NCBI RefSeq assembly: GCF_014898815.1
Contig: NW_026515543.1
Span: forward strand, 1,550,001 to 1,614,000
DNA: 64,000 nucleotides
Direction of reading: 5' to 3'
From: Panonychus citri
Lineage: Eukaryota; Arthropoda; Arachnida; Trombidiformes; Tetranychidae
Shown: piece after piece, positions 35,701-48,106 of the stretch
Layout of the letters: every line of letters starts with the position of its first letter
Position numbering within the stretch: position 1 is the first letter of the stretch
The notes under the pieces: generated by a model
Database searches by the model: none
What the model was told of the DNA's origin: nothing
What the model saw: the letters and a program-made list of their open reading frames with translations, nothing else
Program-made: the position numbers and the translations under genes

Positions 35701-38700
35701 CCAGTTTTTGGATGGATGATAAAACGATTATCTTCATCACCATCAACAATGGTATAGGTTAGATTAGCATTTGACCCAATGTCGGTATCGGTTGCCTCAA
35801 TTGTTGTAATCTCACTGCCAATGGTAACATTTTCCAACACGGAAACATTGTACATATTGGTAGTAAAAGTTGGATAATTATCATTTACATCCTCAAGGGT
35901 GACAATAAATTTAACAGATGATGAAAGAGGTGGTAAACCTAAATCAATGGCCTTCACCGTTAAATTATAGATGGAAACTTTTTCTCTATCCAAAGGTTTA
36001 TTAAGTCTAATTAAACCGGTATCCGAGTCAATTGTAAATGTTTCATTTGATGAATCTTCTAGGTTATATTGAATTTCACCGTTTCTTCCTTGATCTGAAT
36101 CACCGGCTTGAACTTTACCAACAACAATACCAAGTTGAACATCTTCTGGGATGGAAACTTTATAAAGGTCAGAGGTAAAATTTGGCTCATTATCATTAAC
36201 ATCTGAAACAATTATCTCTATTGCAGAGGAACACATATTTTCACGTTCTTTATCATCATGAACTTTGGCTAACAGGAAGTATGTTGATTTTTTTTCACGA
36301 TCCAGGGGAGCGATAACTGTTAAAACGCCAGTCCTTGAATTCAAAGCAAAAGGCAACTCTGAGGTATCTTCTGGACTGATTAGACCATTTTCATTTAGAT
36401 TAGAGCTAATAGGAACTTTATCGGTATTTAAAAATAAACTATAATAAAGTTGAACATTGGCATCGGTTACTGGTCCATCTTTTGATTCGGCTTCTATTTT
36501 TAAAATATCACTTCCAAGTTCAATATCTTCGGAAACAATTTCAACATATTCACTTTTCCGGCAAATTGGTCCCATTGCTTCAAGAATTTCAATGGAAACT
36601 GAGGTTGTTGCATTGTACTTAGTATCGGAGACCAAGATGGTTAACAGGAAAGAGTTTACTTTCTTTCGGTTTAAAGGTTTATTCACAATAAGATCACCAG
36701 TATTTGAGATTGTGAATTGATTAAATGAATCCCCTGAGGTGATGAAATAACTAAGTGAATTGAGACTTGCATCATCAGCGTCTGATGCATCAATTGTTGT
36801 CACAACCATACCAATCGGTGATCCCTCACGAATTGAGGCATTATAAAATGATGAACTAAATTTCGGTGGATTGTCATTTACATCCATCACTTTAATGGAA
36901 AGTGTTGTTTTATTGTTAAATTTACCATCGGTAATGGTAACCGTTAAGTTATGCCATTCATCCAATTCACGATCCAATGGTGAACGAAGTTTAATTAATC
37001 CAGTTTCTGGTTCAATATCAAAATAATCTGAGTTATCCATTTTTTTAGCTCTTTTGATTTTGTAGAAAATTGCATTCTGTGAATCTTCACCATCTCCGTC
37101 CCAAGCATGAACCCGACCAATAGATGAGTCTATCTCTTGATCCTCTGAGACTTCAATATAATACGAATCAGAGTCAAAAATGGGAACATTATCATTGGTG
37201 TCAAGAACATCGATAAATGTATTCAAATATCTAATGGTGTAAGTTGATTTGTCAAAAATTTTCACAACCAAAATGTATCGAGATAAAGTTTCCCGGTCAA
37301 GTGGTTCAATTAAGTATATTTGTCCTTGTTCACCAAGTTTAAATTTATTGGCATCACTGTTAATTCCGGCTAAAGTTAATTCTAAATTATCTGGATTGGT
37401 AAAATTCAACGAAGTAATAATTGAATTAACTTTTGCCATCTCTGAGATAGTTGCTTCATAAGAAGCAACAAGATCACCATCCAATTTACAGGGTCCATTG
37501 ATTTTAATTGTAACGGGAACAACAGATTCAAGGCTATTCTCATCCCAGGCTTTCACTTGAAAAGTATAAACCGATCCAATTGAATTTGATAAATTACCAT
37601 GAACATAAACTAATCCAGTCTTTTTACGAATCCGGAAGGGGGTAGTTGATGAAGCAACGGAAGATGCTGATGTTGATGATGAACTCTCAGGTAAACCAAT
37701 ATGTGAGATAGAATAGAAAATACGGTTTTTTGTACCTCGAGAAGAAGAAGATGATGATGATGATAGTGAATTTTTGTCATATGCAATCACAGGTAAAATG
37801 TTGGTTAAAGTTGCAACATTGGAGCAAACAGCAACCTCATATTTATCAACTAGGAACTGTGGTGGACTTTCATCATCACCGGTAACCGTAATTTTAACTA
37901 CAGTTAAACCAATTCGATGGCCACCATCTTTGGCTAGAATGGTTAAACTAAAAGATGAATGTTTATCTCTATCTATTGGTGAGACTGTAATTATTTCACC
38001 TGATTTAGAGTCAATTGTAAACCATCTTAATAGATAGGAACTTAAAATAGAATAAGTAACTTCAGCATAAATTCCATCATCATTGTCATAAGCTTCAACG
38101 GTTGTAACTCGTGTTCCAATGGGAGATTTTTCATCAATGGAGGCAAAGTAAAGAGGTCGAGTAAATAAGGGACTTTGTTTGTTGGCGTATAAAATTTTGA
38201 TTGTCAGACTGGAATAATCTTTGTGTTTACCATCAGTCACCGAAATGTTTAAAGTGAAAACATCATAGATGAAGGATTGATCTTTAGCAAGACGAACTAT
38301 TCCAGTTGATGGATCAATTTTAAAAGTACCAGAAGAATCACCAGATATTATTGAATATTTTAATATTTCCTCGGTAGAATCACTTATATCAACATCAATT
38401 GCTGTCACTTTGGTGACAAACATATCTTTTGATGAGGCTTCTGAAATTGTCGCTGTGTAAGATTCCCTGGTAAATTTGGGACCATTGTCATTAACATCTA
38501 TCACATTAACCCAAACTTGACAGGTTGATGTTAAAAGTGGTGATCCTTGATCGGATGCGGCGACAATTAGATGATGTTTTGTTGTTGTCTCATAGTCCAA
38601 TGGTTCTGTTAGGTAAATTATACCGGTTTCAGAAGAAATTGAAAAATGTGGATCAGAAGTAAGTAGAAGATATTGAATCATTGAGGATTTGGTTCCTTTA

Positions 38701-39176
38701 ACATCGGCATCGGTGGCGTAAACTTGAACAACCTCTGTTCCTTGTTGACTAGATTCCAACATGGAAGCAGAATAAGTTGACTGATTAAACTTGGGTGGAT
38801 GGTTGTTAACTCCATTTGAAATAGTTTCATCTTCATCCAGATCATTGGAAGATGATGATGGTGGTGGTAGTGACGAAGTTGTTGTAGTAGTTGTAGTAGT
38901 TGAAGTTGTAGAAGAAGTTGATGAACTAGAAGTATCTGTGAAAAAACTATCATCAGATTTACTGATAATTTTAGATGAAGGTGATGACAATGATGCTAAT
39001 GATGATATAGAGGACGGTGAAGATGAAGATGACCAGAATGATGAATCCGTTATTGGTGATTCAGGTGAATTATTGTCAACTAATATTGATCCACCAATAG
39101 TGTCCGGGACAACGATCCAGAAAACAATTAAAATAAACTTGATCATATTGTGAACCATTAGTCGAGTCTTATCCAT
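29755..39176 (-). CDS. Large non-classical cadherin (Fat/Dachsous/protocadherin type), about 15 cadherin repeats
   Basis: A calcium-dependent adhesion protein at the cell surface. Four exons: 39176-34281, 34008-33865, 31675-30415 and 30287-29755, all GT-AG, in phases 0, 0 and 1, giving 2277 residues. Order: hydrophobic signal-like start (about 12-28), Ser/Thr-rich stretch (about 38-110), then some 15 cadherin repeats to about residue 1770. Most end in DVNDNxP-type calcium motifs; repeats 2, 3, 4 and 7 have degenerate ones (YANKQSP, TGDDESP, INGPCK, EAMGPIC). The last repeat holds DPDSHINSGPFSLDIVEGN. A Pro-rich and poly-Ser linker (GAA repeat near 31172-31229 on the plus strand) leads to one transmembrane helix at about 1880-1902 followed by CCCC. 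The tail is about 375 residues with Gly/Asn-rich patches and ends PIDPYLTK. There are no EGF, laminin G or catenin-binding motifs that I recognise, so the subfamily is open. Confidence 0.93.
31172..31229. repeat. (GAA)n coding microsatellite (poly-Ser in the cadherin)
   Basis: GAA/GAG repeat on the plus strand, read as TCT/TCC serine codons on the minus strand. It encodes about 20 serines between the last cadherin repeat and the membrane helix, a likely length-variable linker. Confidence 0.9.
31676..33864 (-). other. Large third intron region of the cadherin gene
   Basis: A 2.19-kb intron with donor at 33864 (GTAAAT) and acceptor at 31676. It holds a (CAT)n run near 32710-32731, (GT)/(CA) runs near 33762-33786 and a G-run cluster at 33247-33276. 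ORFs at 32728-32946 (-) and 33405-33638 (+) are low-complexity and not accepted as genes. Confidence 0.7.
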
Positions 39177-40490
39177 AAAACAAAGATGGAAACAAAATTT
39201 ATCAATACAATAAATCTATCTCTTATCTCAGTTTCCTGGCTATAAGCCGATAATCACCAAAGACATTAAGACAACACACAAGATGAGATTTTGTTGATGT
39301 TGTTTTTTGGTAGAGCGATAGATTAGTGAGAAAGATTAAGAAAAAGAGATCAAGAAAAAAAAAGATTGATTGAAACAAAATGGACACACACAGGAAAAGT
39401 CGAGTAGATTGGAAGGAGATATAGATGATAATGATTGTGATGATGGATAAAGGAAAACAAAACACGGGGTAAACCAAGAAGAGAAAGAGAGAAGGGCAAA
39501 ATATGATGAGTAAGAGAAGATAGAAAAAGTTTACCCAAAAAAAGATGGATCACTGAGAAATCTTTTCTCTCTATGAAGATGGTGAGTAAACCCGAAAGAG
39601 AAGAGAACACACAAAAAGAAAAAGTTACAGAGCTTGTAAATTATAGATATTCCTTTTTTCTTTGCCCTCTTCCTTAAAATTATGGTGTTGTCACTGATTT
39701 AAACTGAACTTTATTCAGCCAAATTCACAAAGTTGTCGAAAAAAAGTCATGATAATTTTTCCTTTAAATTTAAACCATTGGGGGAGATAAATGAACACAG
39801 ACACTCTACACTTAGGTGACAATTAACAAGAAGAAGAGCAACAATTTCTTTAGAGTAAAGATTAGCACTCATAACACATAGGCAGTTATTTTAGCCAATG
39901 AGTTGGTATATTAAATATCAGAAGAAGAAAAAGAAAAGAGAAAAGAATTTATTTTTTATTCTTTTTTCTCTTTTCTCCTTTGATTTGAGTTAATCCAAAA
40001 AATTGGTTATGACAAAAGTTTGTCGATCATAAGAGAGAAACCAAAGTGAACACATAAGATGGATGAGAGTAGAAGAAAAATGTCCAAAAAGAATAGAAAT
40101 AATAATAAATCAAAGACACTTATAATTACTATTATGACAATAGAAGAAGAAAAAAAAAGATAGATAGGGAAACCAATACTGGCGAGAGAAAAAAACAAAA
40201 AGCCGAGACAGAGAAAGAGATTAACAAAAATGGAGATGTTTGTAAATGAAGAAGATTAAAAGATGATTAAAGTTGAATATGTACATTCAGATGGAGAAGT
40301 TGTAAGTTAACACGAGTTTCAATCATTTTTCATGAGAAAATCACCATGAAAAAGAAAAGAGAATAAAAAAAAACTCATTTTTTGGAGAATAAAAAAATTC
40401 TAACTTAACTTCTTTCGGTTCAAAGTGAGACTGGAAACAAAAGCGAAAACCAGAAAGTTAAACCAAGAGAAAGAGAATAAAGAAAGAGAC

Positions 40491-40500
40491 ATGACGTCAT
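40491..40500. promoter_or_regulatory. CRE/ATF-like palindrome
   Basis: ATGACGTCAT, a full CREB/ATF-type site, about 1.3 kb upstream of the cadherin start codon. CG-containing palindromes are uncommon in this AT-rich DNA, but a single site may be chance. Confidence 0.25.
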
Positions 40501-40996
40501 CTCGACGAAAAACAGCGACATCTATTGAAGAATTTCGGCGAATTCAAGTTCTATTCTTTTTTCTTTGTCTTCTCTCTCTCTTTCAGTCTTTTTTTCTTTC
40601 TATTTTTTTCTCCCTCTTTTTTGTCTTCTTTTTCATCTTTAGATCACTAAATTTTTGGTTCCTTTTTAAGACTCAAGCAACAGGACCTCAACAATTAACA
40701 TACGCACACATGAATCGCTGGTGATTTACATAAATACGGATCATCGGATCTTCCATCTTTTTCTCCCTTTGGTCATCTTCTGGTCATTTCTCTTCTTCTT
40801 CTTCTTCCATTTTGTATATTCAAATCTTCATCATTTTCATCATCATCATCAATGGAAAAAGAGTGACCCTCAGGGACAAATATTCTCTTTGGCCTTATTT
40901 TCTCTTTCACTCTTTTTCTTTCTTCTTTGCTCCTTCCCCTTATCCACCCTCACAATCATCATCTTTTTCTCTTTCACTGATTATTTTTCTCTCTCC

Positions 40997-41000
<4 letters not shown>

Positions 41001-41044
<44 letters not shown>
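41001..41044. repeat. (CT)n microsatellite
   Basis: About 22 uninterrupted CT units. Confidence 0.95.
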
Positions 41045-41050
<6 letters not shown>

Positions 41051-43717
41051 TTTGATATCCATATGACCCTTAAATCTATTATTATTTTCCATCTTCTTTC
41101 TCCTCCATGTGTCAGAGTAATTCCAGTGTCCAAAATGCAACTTTAGACAAGGACAGTGATACTTTTTACACCGACCATTGGATACGAAAATCATTAATTG
41201 CTCATTACATTCAATTGGATTCATATAGAGGCTCAAGTGAAAATTCAACTGTTGTCGCCGTTATTTTCTCGATCAAGCTACACACACACACACTCTCTCT
41301 CTCTCTCTCTCACTATCCCTCATCCCTCTTTATCCACCATACAACTAACAAAACAACCTTATGTTAACCTAAATTTCAATCGGAAACTTTTACTTCTCAT
41401 TAATTATCTCTCTCAAATCATGAATTATCATTGATTTTGGTATCAACTTTGTTCTTGTTGTTGTTTCTGGATAAGTGAATATTATTGATGAACAGATATT
41501 GACTTTTCCCATTCGCGTATTAAGATACAAAAGTTGATAGCCAAATGATGATAATCATGATAGCGAAATTGAGTCAGAAATTCTGTCGTTAATTACTTTA
41601 TAAATTTTTCTCTCTCTTTAAATTATGATAATCCTCGAATTCCTCTTCCATCTTTCTTTCTGTATATTATTCAGCTTAATTCTCAGCATCTTATATATCT
41701 CTTGATTCCTTTATCTTATCTTATCTTTTCCGTTTTTCTGTTCTCTTGCATTTTATTTTTTCTTACTACTACTACTATTTCCGTTTACATTTTTCTTGGC
41801 CATTTTTACTTCCGTTTTATGGGTCAACATATAAACATCATCATCAAGTTTATTTGTGGAAACCAAAAACTGACCCATTGGTGAGGAGAGAGAAACGAAA
41901 AGTTGAAAAGACAAAACAAGTTAATTGACATCGATGGACAAAGATGAAAATGCCTAAGGATACATATGAGAAAAAAAAGGTCAAAGTAGGTGGTCACTCG
42001 TTAAGGTCACTCTCTCTCTTCGTCTCCATAATATTGCTCATCATTTTGGTCTTCAAGATTCATTGGAAAACGATTGGTCATCTGGTAAATAAACAATCAA
42101 ACCAAAAAGTGATCTGACAATTGTAAGTTAATCATTGGATCGTTTAACTAACATCCTTCTAACAGTAATTGATCAACATTGTCTTATTCAAGTTAATTAA
42201 CTGTTAATTATTTACTAGTGACCATTATCATCAAGGAAACTTGATTTAAGTTAATTCACTTGATTGAGTTGATTGTATTATAAGTAATTCGTATTCGGTA
42301 AACAAGAAATAAGTACAAATTGTTTGAGGGGCAAACAATTTACAAATTTGATTTAATATTAAATCTGTGAGGTTGTTTAAATTGGACAAACAATTAAATA
42401 ACAATCAACATTTACAATAACAAAACCTTACGGGCTAATTAAATTGTCAATTCTCTTGATTGTTTAATTGTTAGCTAATTAATTTGTCAGCTAATTGTCA
42501 GACAAAATTTACCAGAATTTTGTTTATGGTTAACCAAGAAAAACAAATTTCCTCCTCACGAAATTAAATCATTATTATTATTTGATACACATCAATATGT
42601 AATTAAATTTGATTATCGTTATTAATTAAAATTAATAATATTACATCTTGACTTGGATCATCATAATTATGATTAATAATTAAAAGTTTATTTACCTTTT
42701 TTAATATAAAAAAATTAAATTATAAGGTAAATGGGCAGAAAGAGGTAATAATAATCAATTCTGTTGCGATAATGATTACATTTACCTTAGTCTCTTAATT
42801 GCAATTAACTTTAGGTAATTGAATTAACGTTAATACGTTGATTGTAATGTCATGTTTATGATTATGTTGTCAATTTGATAACAAAGTAAATCAGTTAACA
42901 CCAACAAATGTATAATGATTAATTAATTTTCCTCATCTAAATTTAATTCAATGAACATTATCATTTACAATTAATTCATTAGAAAATTTTAATTATAATA
43001 TTTTTCTTCAACATGATCTACTTTTAACCTTTATCACAATTACACCCTTTTGTTTTTATTACAATCAAATTAAATCTTTGTTTAAACATGATTAACATTA
43101 ATTATGATTATGATGATCCTCATCTACCAACACAAAACTAATCAATCAATCAATCAAACAATCAAATTAAACTTTTTTTTTTCTCTCCCAATTTTAAATT
43201 AGATTTTGCTGGCGAAACAACAACAGAAAAGGGTTAATTGTTGGGAGATTTTGATAATCACAACTGGATTAACCAGGAATCAAGAAGTAAATTAAATGAC
43301 CTGAAACAAGGCTCATTTATATCATTAATCATTCCAGTGTTTCAATTGACTAATTTAACGGGAATTTTAATCATTTCAACATAAAAGCGTAGGTGATGAA
43401 GATGCGGATGATAATGATGATGACATAGAATGACGATCATAATGATTAATCCAATTAATCTTAAGAGGAGGAAAAGATATTTATAAATATGAATGAAATA
43501 GTAAAATGGATCAACGGAAAAACAAAAGTAAATCAATTTTTATATCTCATCAATTTGATTAACTTTCATTGGATCAGTTGTAGTAAGAAAAAAGTAAATT
43601 AACTTTAATCGATTGAAAATTGTTATTGGTCAGTCTGATGATGATTCATACAATATAAATAATGATTAAAGTAATAATATCATCGATGACCACATGTTTA
43701 TTTAGTTATGATCATTG

Positions 43718-43900
43718 ATGATTATGATTAATTTAATCCATTTCCTTGGAAAGAAAAATTCTTCCTTAATCTCTATGAGTATATTTGTTATTTGCACTGC
43801 CTACTGTTCAACAGTTAGTGGATTAAACGGATTAGATGGATTAAAAAATGTCGCTCAATGGCCACTAAGATGGAAGGAGAAAAAAAAAAGATTTAGATAA
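43718..43900 (+). CDS. Candidate small secreted peptide ORF
   Basis: A 60-residue ORF of mixed composition in an otherwise gene-poor stretch. Two possible starts: ATG 43718, or ATG 43775, which leaves a 41-residue product. The latter starts with a short hydrophobic, signal-like segment (MSIFVICTAYCSTVSG), followed by LNGLDGLKNVAQWPLRW and a basic end (KEKKKRFR). The layout resembles a minimal secreted-peptide precursor with a basic processing region, but I recognise no family. A TATAAAT-like word lies about 65 bases upstream, and no AATAAA is close downstream. It may be a chance ORF. Confidence 0.25.
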   Translation: MIMINLIHFLGKKNSSLISMSIFVICTAYCSTVSGLNGLDGLKNVAQWPLRWKEKKKRFR

Positions 43901-44024
43901 ATGATAAAGAAAGAAAAAGTTAATCCTTTAATCCAATGTAATGATCTTTTCACAGGCAAAGTTAATTGACCGCAACAGTTTTTAAACCAAATGAAGTTTT
44001 ATTGTTGATATGAAAATATTGTTA

Positions 44025-44264
44025 TTAGAATTGGTCATCGGATAAATAATGTTCTTGTTGATTATCATGATTATTATCATGTTCATGATGGTCAACTATC
44101 GATAAAAGTGTCAGCCTTATGTTGATAAAATGATGATCAGAATTGATATCATCTTCCAGTAATATCTTTCTTTTTTTTTCGATTTTTTCTCTTCTCTTTA
44201 GGTCAGTTCGAAACAATAGTTCTTGGAATTGTTTCAATTGAGCTGATATTTCTTCACGAAACAT
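44025..44264 (-). CDS. Candidate small charged, helical protein ORF
   Basis: A 79-residue ORF starting MFREEISAQLKQFQELLFRT, with a Lys/Arg/Glu-rich helical middle (KRREKIEKKRKILLEDD) and a His/Asn/Asp-rich end from an ATG/CAT repeat. The first 60 residues are more protein-like than neighbouring ORFs. On the reverse strand an AATAAA lies a short way past the stop (near 43999-44004). No family recognised. It could be one exon of a spliced gene or a chance ORF. It is convergent with the candidate peptide ORF 124 bases away. Confidence 0.25.
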   Translation of the reverse strand: MFREEISAQLKQFQELLFRTDLKRREKIEKKRKILLEDDINSDHHFINIRLTLLSIVDHHEHDNNHDNQQEHYLSDDQF

Positions 44265-46003
44265 GGGATTAAGGGAACAAGTGAAGGACTATTAGTAGAA
44301 TGAGCCAGATGAATGATGATGATGATGATGAGATTGTAGAACGATAGAGGATGAGAAGAGGAAGAAGATGAAATAAAGATGACGAAGATAAACATACGAA
44401 AAGAGAGAGAGAGAGAGAGAGAATCAGTAGGAAGAAAATTATCCTCTAGAAGAAGAGGAGAAAAGAAAAATTCTATGAATGAAAGAGAGAGAAAAGGTCG
44501 TAAAGAAAATAGTAAAAAGAGAGAGAGAGGAAAAAGATGATGGGCAAAGATGAAAAGAAAGTAAGTCGGAAAGAAAGAGTAAAATAGCAAATGCTAAATC
44601 CGTAATTAAAAGGCTTAACGATGTTAATTAATGTTATTCTTATGGTTCAGCCTCTAAAACAATCCATTGATTTCTTAAATTTATCCTTTTATGGGTCAAG
44701 TTTCCTTTCCCTGATTGTTGCCGATCATCATCATGTTGACCTCAGAATGTTGGTAATGATTATTGACCTCAGACTGTGAATCTAAAATCAGTTGTTTCTT
44801 CATTATATTATCTATCATCCTCTTCCTTTTTTCCTCTTCTTCATCATCATCATCATCAATAGTAACTTCTTCAAGAATCTTTCATCATCATCTTCATCCT
44901 CCTTTGTCTGGATAACCTGTAAATCAATGCGATCCTTGGGAAACAAATTTACTTTGCTTGGTTAACAATTATATTTATTATCATCATCTTTCTCTCTTCT
45001 CCCTTATTCTTGCCTCCAACAGTGATTCCAAAGGAGCAAAGTATCAGCTATATCATCATCATCATCTCCGTGTTGGTTTTTATGCTCTTATATTACCTAC
45101 AACAAACAAGAAAGAAAATCAGGAAAATTGGTGAACCGCAGAAAGTCATGCTACATAAAAAAATGGAATAGAAAAAACAAAAATCTAAGAATTAATTGTT
45201 GTAGTTAATTGTGATTGTTACCATTATTATATCTGAGAAGATCAACCATCATAAGAATCAAGGATAATCAATGAGCGAGAGATACTCTCAAGGTGAAAGG
45301 TAACTATCAAAGTACAAAATAGAAAACCAGTAATTTTGTCACTTAACATGTAACAATTAAGGATAGTAATTAGTGAGAGTCAATTTATTCATCATCTTCT
45401 CTATCATCAACATGATAATCTAAAGAGTCTAAAATCAACATTCATCACCTTTACAAGGTAAGCAAAAAGATGATTAAAACCAGTGCCCAATCAACAAGAT
45501 AATTAAATTGTTCAATTAAATTATTACCGATACTTAAATAATTGATAAAATTGATTGGAATCAATGTCAATACAATTAAAGGTAATTAGCATGAGTAGTT
45601 TGGTTTGTAAAAGTTAGCTAACTTTTTCTAATGATAAACAATTTAATTCATAATGTAATTCAATGAAGATCAGGGTTACCAGGTTTTCCTTTAATTGCTC
45701 AGAGTGATGAGATAATGTTGATGAATCATTAGAAAGTTAATATTAAGTTGAGAATAATCAACAATCAAGATAATGAGAACAATTAGAAATTGTAAACAAT
45801 TTGCAATTCGTTGACAGGATGGAGATTATTATTCTTAATCTCAATCTAATTCTTAAATTCGGAGGTAATCTTATCTTCTTCATCTTAATCTCTTTGTCTT
45901 TGTGACTTTGAAAAGAGAGAAATGAGTTGATTATCAATAAGAGAAAAGAAAAAGGATTAATCGTTTCGAATTAATGATTTGTTTTGTTCTTTTTCGGTTC
46001 GGT
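44265..46003. other. Gene-poor region
   Basis: GA-rich to about 44.6 kb, including (GA)n near 44404-44421, then mixed AT-rich DNA with CATCATC runs. No gene, RNA or element recognised. A weak acceptor-plus-donor look occurs near 45455 (CCTTTACAAG|GTAAGC), without an ORF. Confidence 0.4.
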
Positions 46004-46413
46004 GTCAACTCGCCAAGCCTTTAAGTAAACATTAATAATAATCCCTTTGTTTTTGCAAAATTTAACTAAAGTAAATTAAAATTTTCTGAGTTTGATAGGT
46101 ATTGCTGTAGAAAGGTTAGGAATTCTGGGCCCTCCGGGCCATTCATTCATCTTGAATACTAGGTTGAGAGGACGAGGCCCTCCGGGCCGTTAAAATCAAA
46201 TTAATTAGGTTTACATCTCGAAACCTAACCAAACCTAACCTAATCTAATCAAACCAAACCAAATCAAGCCATCACCTAACTTCTCAACTCTTTTTATTAA
46301 TTATTTATATCAAAAAAATTGATAAAACTTGTCCTTTCTCAAGCTGAACAGCCTTTCGAAAGGATTATCACAGAAGGATTAAGCTTTTCTTTTAAGCGGC
46401 TTGGCGAGTTGAC
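46004..46413. mobile_element. 410-bp element with 16-bp terminal inverted repeats (MITE-like)
   Basis: GTCAACTCGCCAAGCC at 46004-46019 is repeated as its exact reverse complement at 46398-46413, and similarity continues inward (TTTAA against GCTTAAA). Inside are two GC-rich GGCCCTCCGGGCC words about 45 bases apart (near 46129 and 46175), a run of CCTAA/AACC words (46221-46265) and a 12-base palindrome CCTTTCGAAAGG (46352-46363). No ORF and no clear target-site duplication were seen. GC-rich motifs are foreign to the surrounding DNA. A nonautonomous DNA transposon is the likeliest explanation, and a foldback or regulatory structure is possible. Confidence 0.55.
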
Positions 46414-46579
46414 TCTATACCTTCTTTTTCAACTTTCTCATCTCGTTTTCCATCTTCATCTTCATCTTCATCTTCACATTAGCCTTAAGAGAAATCAACT
46501 TGAGAATAGAAATGATGATGATGACCCTTCTCGCGATGACAAATTCTTTTCTCATCTTCATCTTCTTAAGAACTCTTGA

Positions 46580-46584
<5 letters not shown>

Positions 46585-46626
<42 letters not shown>
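46585..46626. repeat. (CT)n microsatellite
   Basis: About 21 CT units. Confidence 0.95.
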
Positions 46627-46638
<12 letters not shown>

Positions 46639-48075
46639 CTCTATTTCTTTATTATTTATCTTCATCTTATCCCTTTCCTTTTACTCTCATCTTGAAAATC
46701 CTTTATCTCTAATTGTTGTTATGTCTTAATTCACAATCGAAACTTATCCTTGATGATGTGCTCAACGTTCACTCAATTAATTTAAATTGTTATCATTTCG
46801 TCTCAAATTACTAATTTTCTCCCCTCATGGATTCAAGGAATTGATGATTAACCACCTAAATCTCTTGATTATCATGATTAATGCAACAAAAGTTAAACAA
46901 TCAATAAGTTACATCTTGATTAAATCTCTGGTTGAAACATAAATCTCATCATCATCATCAATAGTCAAGATAATCAACCAACAGAAAACTAATTATTTAC
47001 AATCAAGAAAACAACTCAACAACAATCAAAAAGGCTAATAATCAACACGAGAGTAAATTTTTTTTTTCATCTCACCTTTAAAGCTTATAAAAGGAGTAGG
47101 AGTTAATTGTTAATCGTTGTAAATTTAACAACAATTAAAAACTTTCCTTGCAATCATAAATTACTGTTACATTAAAATGATAACATTTCCGTAATTAACA
47201 CAAAGAGATATAAACAAAATTTAAAGGTTACAATTGATCAATGAAACGATTGTTAATCAACTACAGACACAAATCATTGTAAAGTTAATCTTAATTGTAA
47301 GTGGGTTTTTAACCAATTAACATAATTAACCAACTAAATCAATCCAAAAACTAAAAATGATATTGTTAATTTAAAAAAAAAGTAATCATCGGAAAAAGAT
47401 TGATTCAAATTATCCTATTAATTTGTTTCCGTAACAATTACAATTACCTACGCTTATTTAAAACTTTTTTTTACCTTAATCATCATTAATTGTGATCAAC
47501 GATTTACAATTACCAACAAGATACTCATCATAAACAATATGAATTACATGTTTGTTAATCAAGTTCCAATATTGGTTAACAATCAACAACAACAACAACA
47601 ACTATTAATATACAATTTAAGTTAATCAAAATTATAAAGAATTGATTTACCAACAATATAATGTAATAAATTTTCAATTTAATCACATCAATCAAATAGT
47701 ATAAAAAAGTTAATACCTTGATTGTTGTTGAGATGATTATCATGATGATCAGAATCCATTGAAACTTATTACATCCTTTTTTTGTTTGAATAAAAGTAAC
47801 AATCAAAAAAAAGGTTAACCAATCAACTTGTCAATATTGAAAATACAGTTAAATTTGATTCATTATTATTATTATCATAAAGGTATCAAACTGTGACAAT
47901 TGAAAATTAAATCAAAATGATTTCCATTGATTTGATATTAGTAATTTTTTATGCTCTCTCATGACACTTTTTTTGTTTCATTTCAGTTTCAAATTGAAGA
48001 TTCTGATTTCACCATGTAACAGATTATTGTGAAAGTTTGTTTCTCCAAAGGGATAGGATGATGATTGAAATTAGC

Positions 48076-48105
<30 letters not shown>
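48076..48105. repeat. (ATG)n microsatellite
   Basis: About ten GAT/ATG units. Confidence 0.9.

Positions 48106-48106
<1 letters not shown>

Larger units (their letters stand above)
39177..43717. other. Cadherin 5' region and gene-poor repeat-rich DNA
   Basis: Upstream of the cadherin start codon on the reverse strand. A/G-rich tracts run to about 40.4 kb, then T/C-rich tracts to 41.4 kb. Notable items: a perfect ATGACGTCAT palindrome at 40491-40500, a (CT)n run at 41001-41044 and a (CA)n-(CT)n compound repeat at 41281-41311. Many overlapping ORFs on both strands here are S/L/F- or R/E-rich repeat translations and are rejected. 42-43.7 kb is plain AT-rich DNA. Confidence 0.45.

Noticed and set aside
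38678..39153. ORFs in other frames over the N-terminal end of the cadherin
   Set aside because: Shadows of the Ser/Thr-rich coding sequence; the minus-strand main frame is continuous with cadherin repeats.
40425..41434. Overlapping plus-strand ORFs of 78-141 codons upstream of the cadherin gene
   Set aside because: Built from T-rich and CT-repeat DNA, giving Phe/Leu/Ser strings in several frames at once. The only protein-like piece (MTSSRRKTATSIEEFRRIQV) is short and has no support.
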